Below are positions 1 through 11,720 of a stretch of DNA of 28,801 nucleotides, piece after piece. Made by a program: the position numbers and the translations under genes. Location: positions 1 through 28,801 of the forward strand of contig JAHLKC010000251.1 of NCBI GenBank assembly GCA_025449115.1, read 5' to 3'. The first letter of the stretch is position 1, and each line of letters starts with the position of its first letter. The DNA comes from Chytridium lagenaria. Taxonomy: Eukaryota > Chytridiomycota > Chytridiomycetes > Chytridiales > Chytridiaceae. The notes beneath the pieces were generated by a model that was not told the DNA's origin, did no database searches, and saw only the letters and a program-made list of their open reading frames with translations.

Positions 1-194
1 AGCAAGCGGGTAATGGAGTGATAACCCAAGTTGACTCTGACGCGAGGACGAACCATTAAACTGTCACCGCCCCCCTTTTTTTTTTTTTTTTTTTCCCTTA
101 GTGTGGCCCAAGAATAGATTTCGGACTCGCAAAAAACCATGCACTCCCATCTCCGCTATCCAACAACCCCACTCCCTACAACCTTACATCATCG

Positions 195-651
195 AAGCGG
201 GTTACTAGAGCCAGTGTCTCTGTCTTCCATGAACTCTGGGTGGTCAACGATGGCGTGGGGTGGAGGTGGGAAAAGGAAATGCAATGACGGTGATGTTACC
301 GATGGTGTAGCGGAAGGAGAACAGATGATGGTGAGAGTCATCCTATTCGTTCTTCTTGCTCAATGCTGATAAAACGTTTTAGAAGAAGATCCGGTCGACC
401 GATTTTTTGCCGAGTCCTGAGGAAATAGCGGGAACCACCACGTCGTTGTACCCCGTTGTTGATGGCGTGGATAGGAACGCTATGGAGTTGGGGTCGCCTG
501 TTCGGACGGCGCTGGTGGACAGAGTAGAAGCAGAACGGGTACCGCAATCTATAGATGTGAGGCAGCGTACCGAGATGATGGGAGTCGGGGGTGTGAATGA
601 GGAAGAAGGGTGTAGGTTTTGTAGGAGTGGGGCGACGGGACATATGGGCAT
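195..651 (-). CDS. Possible hypothetical gene fragment (weak)
   Basis: Two adjacent minus-strand frames look mildly protein-like. One runs from 651 to 379 and is rich in Ser, Thr, Pro and Val. The second runs from 347 to 195 and ends in DTGSSNPLR. They are in different frames, so a gene would need an intron or an indel between them, and I cannot place convincing splice sites. The first half is C-rich, as in the real exons of this window. No domain is recognised. It may be non-coding. Confidence 0.15.
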
Positions 652-731
652 CGGGGGTTAATGTAGAGGGTCTCCTTTGTGTCGATGATTTGAGGGAGAA
701 TTTGTGTTTGTACAGCTTTTTATCGTCGTTT

Positions 732-760
732 GTTTATTTTCCCGCTCGTTTATTTTCCCG
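732..760. repeat. Short direct repeat, 13 nt, period 16
   Basis: The 13-mer GTTTATTTTCCCG occurs at 732-744 and again at 748-760, followed by a partial third copy near 764. It lies in gene-poor DNA. Confidence 0.8.
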
Positions 761-1120
761 TCCGTTTATGGGACGTTGTCGCCGTTTTGTCTTTTCCTGT
801 TACGGAAGATTATGTTGTTTCTATTTGTTTGGTCCGCTTGCGACCGTCTGTAATATTATTCGTTGTGTGTATAAAGAGAATCCATTGTGCTGCTTGCAAG
901 CTCGTTTCATTTTAGAAGGAGGTTTTTTTTTACAAAAGTTTTGCTGGACAGAGGAATCACGTTGGCTCAGAAGAAATTCCATCCGAATAATCACACATCA
1001 CGTAGGTGCTTGAGAATCCGCACAGATGCACATTTTTAAAATTATAGAGGCAAACACGCCGGGCAATTCAGGTAACTAAATCGAGTATTTTGACAAAAAG
1101 CTTATCATTTTTATATTATC

Positions 1121-1142
1121 CCCCGCTCCCGGGGGAGCGGGG
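1121..1142. repeat. GC-rich perfect hairpin
   Basis: Arms CCCCGCTCCC and GGGAGCGGGG are fully complementary around a 2-nt spacer (GG). They sit in very AT-rich DNA, so the hairpin stands out. It could be a structured transposon remnant or an extruding palindrome. No gene end lies next to it, so it is not called a terminator. Confidence 0.7.
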
Positions 1143-3659
1143 TTCCACCCCCCTTTATTACGTATTAATTAAAAAATTTGTTTCTTATCGGAGAAACACG
1201 TGTACTTAAGAGGGCAAACATTTTAATTAGCAGTTTTTTGAAACGGTTTCCGTTTATGGAAATTCCAAAATTTTGTTTCGGGTGTTTCCGGTGGTATATT
1301 TACTTGGTATCCATATATATGGTTTATGGTTTTTGGTTGTGAAAAAGAATTTTAGATATATTTATATGTTCACTGGAGATTTAGACTACGGTGGAGAATC
1401 TGAAGATGGGGGTACGGAAGTGTCTGAAATCGATAACGTGTGATCAAGTTGGTCGTCCTGTGCATCAAGGTCTCAATCATATCTGGGACGTTTGTCGGTT
1501 TCTGTATTGCGTGCGGTTTCGCTTTCGCTGGAGTTGCATGCCTGTTTCTCGAGTGAAATCTTCGATGGTGACGTCTCTTATGGTACGCTGAGGATCGTGT
1601 TGTTCGGGAATCTCTCGGAACTCCTAAGTTACGTTGGACTGAAACATTTCTTCAGAGATCTTCCGTGACAGCTCTTGGAGTTCTTTCTTGTTTTTGGGTT
1701 GTTCTCGATCGACTACGAAGAGTGTCTATGTTCAGTTTTTGTTGGAATACGCGGAAAATTGACGGTTATAGAGCGAAGTCAAAGTGTCTGGAGATATTGT
1801 GAAATCTATTTTGAGTCGACCTATGATAAATTGGACTCAAAGATATCTTGAACGTTGCTCGTTGGCATCTTACGTTCCGGCTGGTTATGTTAGGAGTTTC
1901 AGTGGTTGGACATATTTGATTTCAGCTTTGTTATTGTGGATCAGCTTTTGGGAATTCCGAAATCCAGATGGACCGTATCTGCTATACTTGTGAAGTTGTG
2001 GTGTTAGAGAGAGTAACTGAGTTAAGGCTTTTAAATATGCTGGATGTGATAGAGAATCCATGTTGAAAATTGATGGTATTTTCTTTTTTTAATGATGTTT
2101 AATGTTTGTAGAAGAAGAAGGCGAGAAAATGTTGGGGCGACCATTTTTAAGATGGTCTCGGATCTTTTAACGTAGTCACAGTATTGTTCGTTGACGTGAA
2201 GTGTTAGATTTTTTGCAGTTATCATCGTCTAAATCGAAAAATGTTATAATAAATATCGCATTAAAATAAAAAGGCCATTGCCACTGCCTCAACAAAAAAT
2301 ATATTAATAAAACAAAAAATTCCAGGAGCGGGGGCCTCAGCAATTCCCAATTGCCCCTTGTTAAAATTTAATAAATTATATAAATCCGCAGAATCGATAG
2401 TAACGCGGTGCACGCAGGCTACCATCCTTCCATTTGATCTCTCTTGTCGCCATGTTCTCAGGCAATAATTGAGTCGAAATAACATTTAAAATAAAAATCG
2501 TGTGAAAATTTCAAGATTGGCTTTTTATGCTTTTTGATGCGACAGGAGGATTGATGGGACAGAGGGGTGAAGGATCAAGGAGGAATGTTGGGTATCAAGG
2601 TGGAGATGTCGACGAGATGGAGGAGAGTATCCTTTATGGAAAGAAGGGAGGGGATAAGAAGAGAAACCCGATCCAGTAAATAGTTTAACGCTTCCGCCCT
2701 TTCGAAGCCTTGGACGTTCTGTATCGTATCCGTACCTTTCCTCACTACCCTCTACTTATCAAACTTCAGTCATGTAGATGCCTTCACATGTGCCGCTTCC
2801 TCCCCAAACCTTTGTTCCATTGAAAACGCGAAGCGTATCCATTGATAGGAGTCGTTTGAGCCGTCTTCTAAAACCACCCTCTGCACCTGTTATATGACCC
2901 TCGTCGTCCTTTTCTCCTCCTTCTACGTAGAGCAGCCATCCAATAGCAATTCCTCTACCCCGCTTTTTTCTTCCTCTCTACCACATTTACTGGATATCGA
3001 AGGAAGGAACAAGGAGGAAAGGGTCCTGGTTATTGAAATGGAATTGGAAGACTCTCGACCGTCTTTCGAGAGGAGGAGGAGGAGGAGAAACAGAGAGAGG
3101 AAGGGAGGAAGAAGGAGCGAGGACAATGAGGAGAAGGGGCTAGAACAAACCACAGGATCAACGTTTAGCAGATGTTGTAAATTCTTGCAAGAAGAGAGAA
3201 GGAAATCTTAAGACAAAACAATGTAAACAAAATGGGTTGACGAATTTCAACATCAGCCCCGCAATCCCTTCTTGTTTACTCCACTGCACTTGTCCTCCTC
3301 CTACCTTGCTACCTCCTCCATCCAATCACCTTTCCTTCTCCAAAACGCAGGAAAGGGCGACGGCGACGGCGACGATAGCAGACGCGGTCGCCATCTCTTT
3401 CTACGTCGTGAACGAGTTGCAAGCAAGTCTTTCAAGGTCGAGAAAGGTGTTGAGGTGTTTGTTGTTCAGGTATTTGTTGAGGAGTGTTTTGTTTTCTTGT
3501 TGATAGTGCTCTGTCGTCCATTTCCAAAACCTCGATCCTCTACTCCCTCCTTACAATACGGATCGCCCACAAGGTGGAAGGGCGATGACGACTGCATCGA
3601 GTCTCCAAGGAACTACTGTCTTCCCTAAACCCTACCCACTTGAATGAGCCAACCCAAAC

Positions 3660-3851
3660 ATGATCCATTACATAGATAGCGACGACGAAGCCTCGAGACG
3701 AGAGCGGATCTTGACGACCTCAACAGAAACTCTCGACTCGCGTAGAAGACGTGATAGTAACGTTGATTTAGAATGTGACAATGGTTTATATCCGCAATCC
3801 TCACTAGTACGTTTATCTTTTCTCATATGGTCTTCATTCTTTCACTTTTAG
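3660..3851 (+). CDS. Possible acidic/Arg-rich exon with mini-intron
   Basis: An ATG at 3660 opens a frame reading IDSDDEASRRER, then SRRRRDSNVDLECDNG. Its acidic-then-basic composition resembles the array copies downstream. It ends in a candidate 45-nt intron (3807-3851), GTACGT...TTTTAG. After removal of the intron the frame stops almost at once (TAA), so either the acceptor is wrong or this is a remnant. It could be the 5' edge of whatever gene gave rise to the array. No family is recognised. Confidence 0.25.
   Translation: MIHYIDSDDEASRRERILTTSTETLDSRRRRDSNVDLECDNGLYPQSSLVRLSFLIWSSFFHF
3807..3851 (+). other. Candidate mini-intron, 45 nt
   Basis: GTACGT donor, T/C-rich interior, TTTTAG acceptor. 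The length and composition match the other array mini-introns. There is no clear CTAAC branch site. Confidence 0.35.
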
Positions 3852-4479
3852 TAACACTTTAAGTATTTAAAAAGAACAAGGAAACCTACACAAGATCTTT
3901 CCGGTAGCGCTACTTTAACGAGAAACGCAGCCCACCGATGTACGTCGCGATAATATCTACGGTATACATTTTATATGACAAGACTAAGGGTCGAGAAGGT
4001 CTTCGACAATCAAGCCATGGCCTTCTTTCACCTCGGGTTCTTAAGGCTCTTCGATGATGATTGCAGCACGAACGACTTTGTGAGTAGACCATCCACATTT
4101 CGTTTCCCTGTCCCTCAAGCATCGCACCAAACATCAAGACATATCTGAAGTGTACGTCAACACTATGGAAGGCACGATACCCGATTTCGACCTCGATCCG
4201 TTTTGAAGGTAACGTTAAGCCAGGTGCTTGATACCCACGAGCGGTACTGCATACCCTCATGTGTGCGGTTAGAGAGATAAGTACGTTGTTTAAGATTTTG
4301 AAATTAGTTTACAAATGTCGAAGTCATCTAAACCTTTTTCTAAAAATAGACAACCCAATCACAGAGCAGTGTTTATGGCATCAACGGCGCCAACCACGTC
4401 ACGGGCAGTAAGACGGCGAGAACGACGCAAGATCATCCACCATTCAACCAAGTTACTTGCAGGGGTGTGAAGCATATCG

Positions 4480-4542
4480 GTAAATTCTTTCCTCTTGCAT
4501 GCATGCTGAGCAGTCTAACCGGTTTCCATATGTTGTACCTAG
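4480..4542 (+). other. Candidate intron, 63 nt, with CTAAC branch site
   Basis: GTAAAT donor, CTAAC at 4515-4519 and a CTAG acceptor 23 nt later are all in the expected order. The length is a multiple of three, so the open frame that starts at 4467 reads through with or without splicing; the downstream exon contains SIPSSKDPIASCHDLEAEQD before its stop at 4652. This is one of the best intron candidates in the array region. Confidence 0.5.
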
Positions 4543-4721
4543 GTATCTCAATTAAAGATATCTCGATTCCGTCCTCGAAAGACCCGATAGCATCCTGTCA
4601 CGATTTAGAGGCGGAACAAGATCTCTCCCGTGAGGACGTGTCATTACAATAAGCAGTTGACGACGTAACGATGGCAGCGATGTTACACGAGAATAGCGGG
4701 CAAGGACATAACGAAAGTACT

Positions 4722-5916
4722 ACGAGACTAGCGGTAGCAAAAGATTCAGCGACGTATGACACCCTTCATCTCTATGGTACTGTTATTGCATCGACACGCG
4801 CGTCGATGGAAAATACGAACACTCAAATATGTGACCAACGATTGCTAAGCAAATCAGGCCCCAAATTCGATCAAGACTATGCCGTTAACGTTATTATACT
4901 TTGGCAGGCCGGGAGCAAAAGTAACTGTATGATTCATTTTCCTCTTCTTCCTTTTCTTTCCAATCTTGATCAGATTAACATTTCTCCGTTGCAAACAATT
5001 AAGGTGTCCTGACGAGGAAACAGCAAGTATTCCATCGAGAATCACTAATGTTAGGCGGTCACGTTGCTTCCTCGTCAACTGGGGATCCCAACTCCCCATA
5101 ACGATTATCGATCCTCGCGACGCCAGACACCACCGAGAATACCGAATCGACAAACACCACTTCAAGATCGCGAGATTGCCTCATTCCTTTCTACGGCACT
5201 TGTTGTCACATTGATTTAATATAGAAAGGATCCTGGCTTTGAAGACGGTAACGATGGCGACTGCGACGCCAACGAGGTCACCCGGAAGACCAGACGTACG
5301 AGATTCCGTCTTTCCTCTCTTCCCTCCTTTCCCCTTCTTTGTTGACGTCGTCGGGGTCCAGCACCTATACCAGATTCTGAGGATGGCAACAAAGGCGTCG
5401 TGGGCGATTATAGACTCTTTGGGGCGGCATAAGCAAGCCCCTCTAGAATTGATCGCAGATCTGCGGACAGCAACGATGACGATGACGACGTAAACGAGGT
5501 CACTCGGAGCCTTACGAGCAAGATCCTATCCCTCTTTTTCCATAATTAGCAAGGTGTCCTTTCCTGAGGACGGCAACGATGGCGACTGCGACGCTAACGA
5601 GTTCACTCTTGAGACCAGTCAAGCAATATCCCCCGGCTATCCCCGAGGACGCCATGACATGACGACTGCCACGCCAAGGTTCATTTTGCGACCAGGCAAG
5701 CGAGATTCTCCATTCCCATCTTTCCAATATTTCCCTTTTTTTTTCTAGTCTGAAGACTAAAGCACCATACAGGATCGTGCCGACGACAACGAGGCCAATT
5801 AAAAAGACCCAGCAAGCGAGCTTCCTTCTTTTTTCTTCCTCTCCTCTTCCCTCAGAGCAGTCAACGGCGTTTGATTTTACGAGTATAGCGGTCGCAAGGA
5901 TCTCCCGACCTATCCC
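4722..5916 (+). repeat. Higher-order array unit 1
   Basis: The unit begins at the marker ACGAGACTAGCGGTAGC and contains, in order, the GATCAAGACTATG segment, a mini-intron (4921-4973), the GACGAGGAAACAGCAA segment, the GATCGCGAGATTGCC segment, several acidic motif copies and the CACCATACAGGATCG segment. The same order recurs in units 2-4, so duplication involved blocks over 1 kb as well as single motifs. Confidence 0.7.
4921..4973 (+). other. Candidate mini-intron, 53 nt
   Basis: GTAACTG donor, long CT-rich tract, GATCAG acceptor. Homologous introns recur at 6646-6697 and 9749-9801; at 7988 the donor is intact (GTAAGT) but the acceptor half is deleted. Retention of splice-like ends in diverged copies argues that splicing once mattered. 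Confidence 0.45.
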
Positions 5917-6153
5917 CACGAGACTAGCGGTAGCAAAAGATTAGCAACCTATCCAGCCTTTATCTCGCTGAGACTAATATTGCATTTGCACACGATTCGA
6001 TGGATTAAACGAAAACTCAAATAGATCGCGAGATTGCCTCATTTCTTTCTATGGCACTTGTTGTTGCGTTGGTTTAATGTAGAAAAGATCCCGGCTTTGA
6101 AGACGGTAACGATGGCGACTGCGACGCCAACGAGGTCACCCGGAAGACCAGAC

Positions 6154-6200
6154 GTACGAGACCTCTTGTTTCCTCTCTTCCCCTCCTTTCCCCTTCTTAG
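6154..6200 (+). other. Candidate mini-intron, 47 nt
   Basis: GTACGAG donor directly after the motif ending ACCAGAC, an uninterrupted pyrimidine tract, then CTTAG. The copy at 7036-7082 is almost identical. In the copy after 5297 the acceptor has become CTTTG, so that copy looks splice-dead. Confidence 0.5.
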
Positions 6201-7035
6201 GCGAATGTCGACATGAGCGAGAATCTCTCTTTCCCATCTTTTTCTTTTCCCTATTAATGCAGGCTTTAATTTAAAGGGTTTGAAATAACGATTATAGACT
6301 CTTTGGGGCGGCAACGATGGCGGCAACGATGGCGACTGCGACGCCAACGAAGTGAATTGCAAGACCAGACGAGTATCATTTCACCTTTCCGGCCCTTCCC
6401 TTCTTTTCCCTTCAAAACAGGCTTCACATTTGTCGATTAAGCAAGCCTCTCTAACAGCAACGTCAACGAGGACAACTCGAGCCTAACGAGCAAGATCTAA
6501 TCCTCATTTTTTCCCATAATTAGCAAGCCTTTCCTGAAGACGGTAACGATGGCGGCCAACGAGTTCACTCTTAAGGCTAGTTGAACACATTCGATCAAGA
6601 CGATGCCGGGACGTTCTTTGATGTTTAGGCAGGCCGGGTGCGAAAGTAAATGTACTTTTCATTTTTATCTTTTCATTTTCTTTTCATTCTTGACCAGGTT
6701 AACATTTCTCCGTTACAAATAAATAGGATGTTGCTGACGAGGAAACAGCAACTACGCCAACGAGAATCACTGATGCTAGACGTTTTTTTTTTTTTTGGTC
6801 AAGATTGCTTCCTCGTCAACTGGGAATCCCAAATCCCCATAACGATTATGAAACCTCGCGACGCCAGACACCACGAGAATACCGAATCGACAAACACCAT
6901 TTCAAGATCGCGAGATCGCCTCATTCCTTTCTACGGCACTTGTTGTCGCGTTGGTTTAATGTAGAAAAGATCCCGGCTTTGAAGACGGTAACGATGGCGA
7001 CTACGACGCCAACGAGGTCACCCGGGAGACCAGAC

Positions 7036-7082
7036 GTACGAGACCTCTTGTTTCCTTTCTTCGCCTCCTTTCCCCTTCTTAG
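7036..7082 (+). other. Candidate mini-intron, 47 nt, with in-frame splice
   Basis: Removing it joins EDGNDGDYDANEVTRETR to REIRINGVDVVEVPAPIPNS in one frame, leading straight into the next acidic copy. That continuity is the best single piece of evidence that the motif copies are exons of a protein gene. The next copy has lost two bases (AACGAT to AAAT), which breaks the frame. Confidence 0.55.
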
Positions 7083-7798
7083 GCGAAATTCGGATTAATG
7101 GCGTTGACGTCGTCGAGGTCCCAGCACCTATACCAAATTCTGAGGGCGGCAAATGGCGACCCCGACGCCAACGAGATCACTTCTGAGAGCAGATGAGCGA
7201 GAGTCTCTCTTTCCTGTCTTTTTTCTTTTCCGTACAGTGCAGGCTTAAATTTGAAGGGGCGGCAACGATGGCGACTGCGACGCCAACGAAGTGACTTGCA
7301 AGACCAGACGATTAAGCAAGCCCCTCCAATATCGATCGCGGATTCTACGAGTGGCAACGATGGTGACTGCGACATCAAAGAAGTTAATTCAAGCCGAGCA
7401 AGATCTAATCTCCTTTTTTTCCATACTTAGCAAGGTCTCCTTTTCTGAGGACGGTAAAATGACGACTGCGACGACAACGAATTCATTCTTGAGGCCAGTT
7501 GAGCAATATCCCCCGATTATCCCCGGAGGACGACAGGCCATGACGACTGTGACGTCAAGAAGGTTAATTTTGCGACTAGGTGGGCGAGATTCCCATTCCG
7601 TCTTTCTTTTATTTCTTTCCTCCCAATAATAACAAAGACTAAACCGAGATTTGGAGCACCATACAGGATCGCGACGACGACAACGAGGCCAATTTAAAGC
7701 CAGAAAAGCGAGCTTCCTTCTTTTTCTTTCTCTCCTCTTCAGTCGACGGCCTTTAGTATCGCGAGAATAGCGTAAGCCAGGATTCAGCGACCTATCTC

Positions 7799-9559
7799 CA
7801 CGAGACTAGTGATAACATTAGATATGGCGACCTATCCAAGCCTTCATCCCACAAGGACTGTTATTGCATTTGTACGCGATTCGATTGGTTAAACGAACTC
7901 TCGAATCATGTTATCGACGATGGTTAAGCAAATAAGGCCCAAATTCGATCAAGATGATGCAGGGACTTGGGCAGGCCGGGTGCGAAAGTAAGTGTATGTT
8001 TCAGTTTCCTTTCTAATTTCTCTGTAATCCGACTACGCCAACGAGAATCACTAAGGCTAGAGGTTTAACGTTGCTTTTTTCGTCAGCTGGGAATTTCATT
8101 CCCCCATAACGGTTATCGATCCTCATGGCGTCAGACACGACCGAGTATACCGAATCGCCAAACATTACTACCGAAATAAAACATTCAAGATCGCCAGAGC
8201 CTCAATTCTAACTTAGGAATTTGTTGTCGCGTTAGGTTAATATAAAAACACGAGCCCCTGAAGACACTTACGATGGCGACTACGACGCCAACGAGGTTAT
8301 TCACGAGACCACACGATCGATCCCATTTCGCCATGTTTCCTCTTTTTTCTCAATACAGGCTTCGTTTGTTAAGGCATGCAATTATTCGAGGTCGAAATCC
8401 GCCGAATCATTACGGAATTATTCTTTCGCGGCTACGATGGCAACAGCGACGCCAACGAGGTTATTCACGAGACCAGACGATCGAGATCCTATTTTGCCAT
8501 CTTCCCGTCGTTTCCTCTTTTCCTCAATGCAGGCTTTGTTTGTAAAGGTGTGCACTTAATCGAGGTCGAAGTCCTCAGAACCATTAATTGTAGTTTTTTT
8601 CGGCGGTGATGATGATGACTGCGACGCGAACGAGGTATTGAATGAACCAGATGCGCGAATCCCCTTATTTTTTTTTTTCTTTTTTGTCAAAGCAGGATAT
8701 GTTTCTAATGGCGTCAATTAAAGCAAGTCCCCGAGCCTGATCAAGACTCTTAATAAAACGAACCCGATGGAAACTGCGACGCCAACGAGGTCACCCACAA
8801 GACCAGATGCACGAGACCCCCAAGTGCTTCCTCTTCCCTTCCTTTCCCTTTCTTACGAGATATTCAGCGAGCCAGATGAGCGAAAGAATTTATTTTCTAT
8901 GGCGTCCATTAAAGCAAGTCCCGGAGCCCTTATCAAGACTCCTGAAGACAATGGCGATGGCAACTGCGACTCCAACGAGGTCACCAGACGATTGAAATTT
9001 CAACTTTTCGACCTTTCTTTTCCCTTCGAAAACAGGCTTCGTGTTATATTGTCAATTGAGCAGGCCCTTCCAACATCAATCGCGAATTCTGCGGACGACA
9101 GCCGTCACCATCACGTCAACGAGGTCACTCGAAGCCAGGCGAGCAAGATCCGATCCCCTTTTTAACCATAATTAGCAAAGTCTCCTTTCCTGAAGACGGG
9201 TAACGATGGCGACTGCGACGCCACCGAGCTCACTCTTGAGGCCAGTCAAGCAACATCCCCCATTTATTCCCTGACGAAAACGTGCAACTGCGACTGTGAC
9301 GTTAAGAAGTTCAATTTGCGACCAGCCAATCGAGATTCCCCCATTCTCGTCTTCCTCTTCCATTATTTTATTCCTTTTAATAATAACAAAGACTTTACCG
9401 AGTTGGATCACCGTACAGAATCGTGACGACGACAGCAAGGTCATTTTAAAGACCAGACGAGCGAGTTTCCTTCTCTCCCTTCCCTCTTCCCCCCCGAAGC
9501 AGTCACCGGCCTTTTTTATCCCGAGAATAGCGATAGCAAGGATCTAGCGACCTATCCCC
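7799..9559 (+). repeat. Higher-order array unit 3
   Basis: Starts at CACGAGACTAGTGATAAC. Its mini-intron has a consensus GTAAGT donor (7988) and CTAAT, but the following acceptor segment is missing. A Ser/Thr/Glu-rich stretch (SDTTEYTESPNITTE) near 8125-8190 is followed by CTAACTTAG, a tight branch/acceptor pair ending at 8216. Confidence 0.65.
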
Positions 9560-11720
9560 ACGAGACAAGCGGTAGCCAAGCTTACACGACCTATCTTGCC
9601 CTTCATCGCGATGGCAATTACAGGCGCTTTGATGGGAAAAACAAGCACTCAGATCTTGTATTCAGCAATCGCTACATAAGTAAGGCCCCAAACTCGATCA
9701 AGACTATGTCCGGAACATTTTGAATGTTTCGGTAGGCCGGGTTCGAAAGTGACTGTATGTTTCATTTTCCTCTTCTTCACTTTCTTTGCAGTCTTGATCA
9801 GATTAACATTTCTCTATTGCAATATATAAGGTGTGCTGACGAGGAAACAGCAACTACGACAACGAGCATCACTGAGGCTAGAGGTTTAATGTTGCTTTCT
9901 CGTCATCTGAATACCAATTCCCCATTACGATTATCGATCCTCACGACGCCACGAGCGAGTATACCGAATTGCCAAACACCACTACCGAATCGAGACAATC
10001 ATGATCGCGAGAGCCTCATCTCTTACTTAGGCATTTGTTGTCGCGTTGGTTTATGATGATCCCCAAAAACCATAACGATGGCAACTGCGATGCCAACGAG
10101 GTCATTCACGAGACCAGACGATTGAATTCCCATTTCGCCATATTCCCGTCGTCTCCTCTTTTCCTCAATGCAGGCTTCGTTTTGTTAAGGTGTGCACATA
10201 ATCGAGGTCGAAATCCCCAGAACCATTACTGGATGTTTTTTGGGGCGGGTACGATGGCGACTGCGACACGAACGAGGTAACTCGCAAGACCAGATTACGA
10301 GTGAAATTTCACCTTTCCCTTCATTCCCCTTCAAAACTGGCTTCATATTCTAAAGCGCCGATTAAGCAGTCCCTTCCAGCATTGACGGCAATTTCTGCGG
10401 ACGGCAACGATGGCACCTGCAAAACGTGAACGAGGTCACTTCGAGCCACACGAACAAGATCGGAACCCCATTTTTACCATAATTAGCAAAGTCTCCAAGA
10501 CGGAAACGATGGCGACTTCGATGCCAACGAGCTCACTCTTGAGACCAGTCAATCAATATCCCCCGTGTATTCCCTGGCGACAGCATGCTACGACGACAAC
10601 ATGCTTCGGCGACGCCGTGACTGTGACGTTCAGGAATTATGTTTTTTTTTGCGACTAGGCAAGTGAGATTCCCCCATTCCCGTCTTTCCATTATTTCCCA
10701 CTTTCTCATAGTATCAAAGACTAATCGAGATTTGGAGCACCATACAGATTGTGATGATGAGAACAATGTTAATTCCGAGACCAAACGAGCGAGTTTCTTT
10801 CTTTCTCTCCCTTCTCCCCTCCACCTCAGAGAGGTCGACGGCCTTGATTACAAAATGGTCTTGACTACTCCAGAGTTTTGAGGATGGTAACGATGGCGAC
10901 CGCGACGCCAGCGAGGTCTCGGCCAAAAGTAAGCGAAATTGCCTAACCCCCCGCCATTTTCATCCGTTTTCATTTAACTGAGGCTTCTTTTCCCATGTCG
11001 AGGAATTAATCAAGTTTCTATAGGTTTGCTCAAGGATACTGAGGACGACAACGATGGCGATTGCGGCGCTTGCCTTCAGATGAGGCTTCAATTCCCACGG
11101 TGGCGATTCAAGCAAGTTTCTAGGTTTGCTCAAGAATACTGAGGACGACAACGATGGTGATTGCGACTCTAACAAGAAAGGCGCAAGACCAGAAGATCAA
11201 GAGGCCCTACTTCCCGTGTTTTTCTTTAAGGTGAACTTCCATTTCAATAGCATTGTTTGACGGCATCGTTCAATGCAAGATCTCCAGAGCGACTTTAAAT
11301 CCGGAGGACGACAAGCAATAGCGATAGCGACTGGGAAGTCAACAAGGTGACTTTCGAGACTAGACGAGCGAGATTCCACCTTCCCTGTAGTTTCATTCTT
11401 CTACCTTTCTGGTAATGCAGGTTTCGTTTTTTAATGGCATAGAGCCAAGCGAGATATCCAGCATAACACAGAATCGTGACGACGACAACGAGCTCAATTC
11501 TGAGACAAGACGAGCGAGTTCCCACCTATCAGTTTTCCTTCTTTCCCCTTACACTATTTAACGGCATTACTCACAGCTCTGATGACGCTAACGATGGCGT
11601 CAACGAGGTAACCTCAAGACCACCCCTTCCCCTCCATTTCCACTTTTCCGATAGCCTGGTCGATAACCTCCATCACATGAAGTTCTCGAACATTACTAAC
11701 GGTACATGGGTATAGCAACT
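9560..11720 (+). repeat. Higher-order array unit 4 and degenerate tail
   Basis: Starts at the CACGAGACAAGCGG marker and follows the unit order up to about 10.8 kb, then becomes a looser series of motif copies near 10880, 11040, 11140, 11480, 11584 and 11719. The end is gradual, so the boundary given is approximate. Confidence 0.55.

Larger units (their letters stand above)
1..3350. other. Gene-poor, AT-rich region with no convincing gene
   Basis: No reading frame here shows a recognisable domain or a convincing intron-exon structure. The visible contents are a C6/T19 homopolymer block (70-94), a short tandem repeat (732-760), a hairpin (1121-1142), an AT-rich stretch (2230-2500) and a purine-rich low-complexity stretch (3070-3150). 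One stretch at 1387-1670 reads fairly long in one frame but has an in-frame TGA and matches nothing I know; it may be a decayed transposon or gene. Confidence 0.5.
5917..7798 (+). repeat. Higher-order array unit 2
   Basis: Starts at the same CACGAGACTAGCGG marker. It is longer than unit 1 because the GATCGCGAGATTGCC-to-motif block occurs twice (from 6025 and from 6907), pointing to an internal duplication or unequal exchange. Confidence 0.7.

Noticed and set aside
1387..1993. Possible transposase or reverse transcriptase remnant
   Set aside because: One frame is fairly open apart from a TGA, but no catalytic motif, terminal repeat or target-site duplication could be identified.
2923..3211. 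Overlapping frames of about 76-105 codons on both strands
   Set aside because: Generated by a GGA/GAA-rich purine tract; low complexity with no other support.
3910..4260. Minus-strand frame of 116 codons, one of the longest in the left third
   Set aside because: No domain, no sensible composition and no partner exons; it lies opposite the start of the exon-like array and is best explained as chance.
5239..5493. Frames reading MATATPTRSPGRPDVRD in several places
   Set aside because: These are the alternate-frame readings of the array motif; the acidic frame links across a mini-intron and is preferred.
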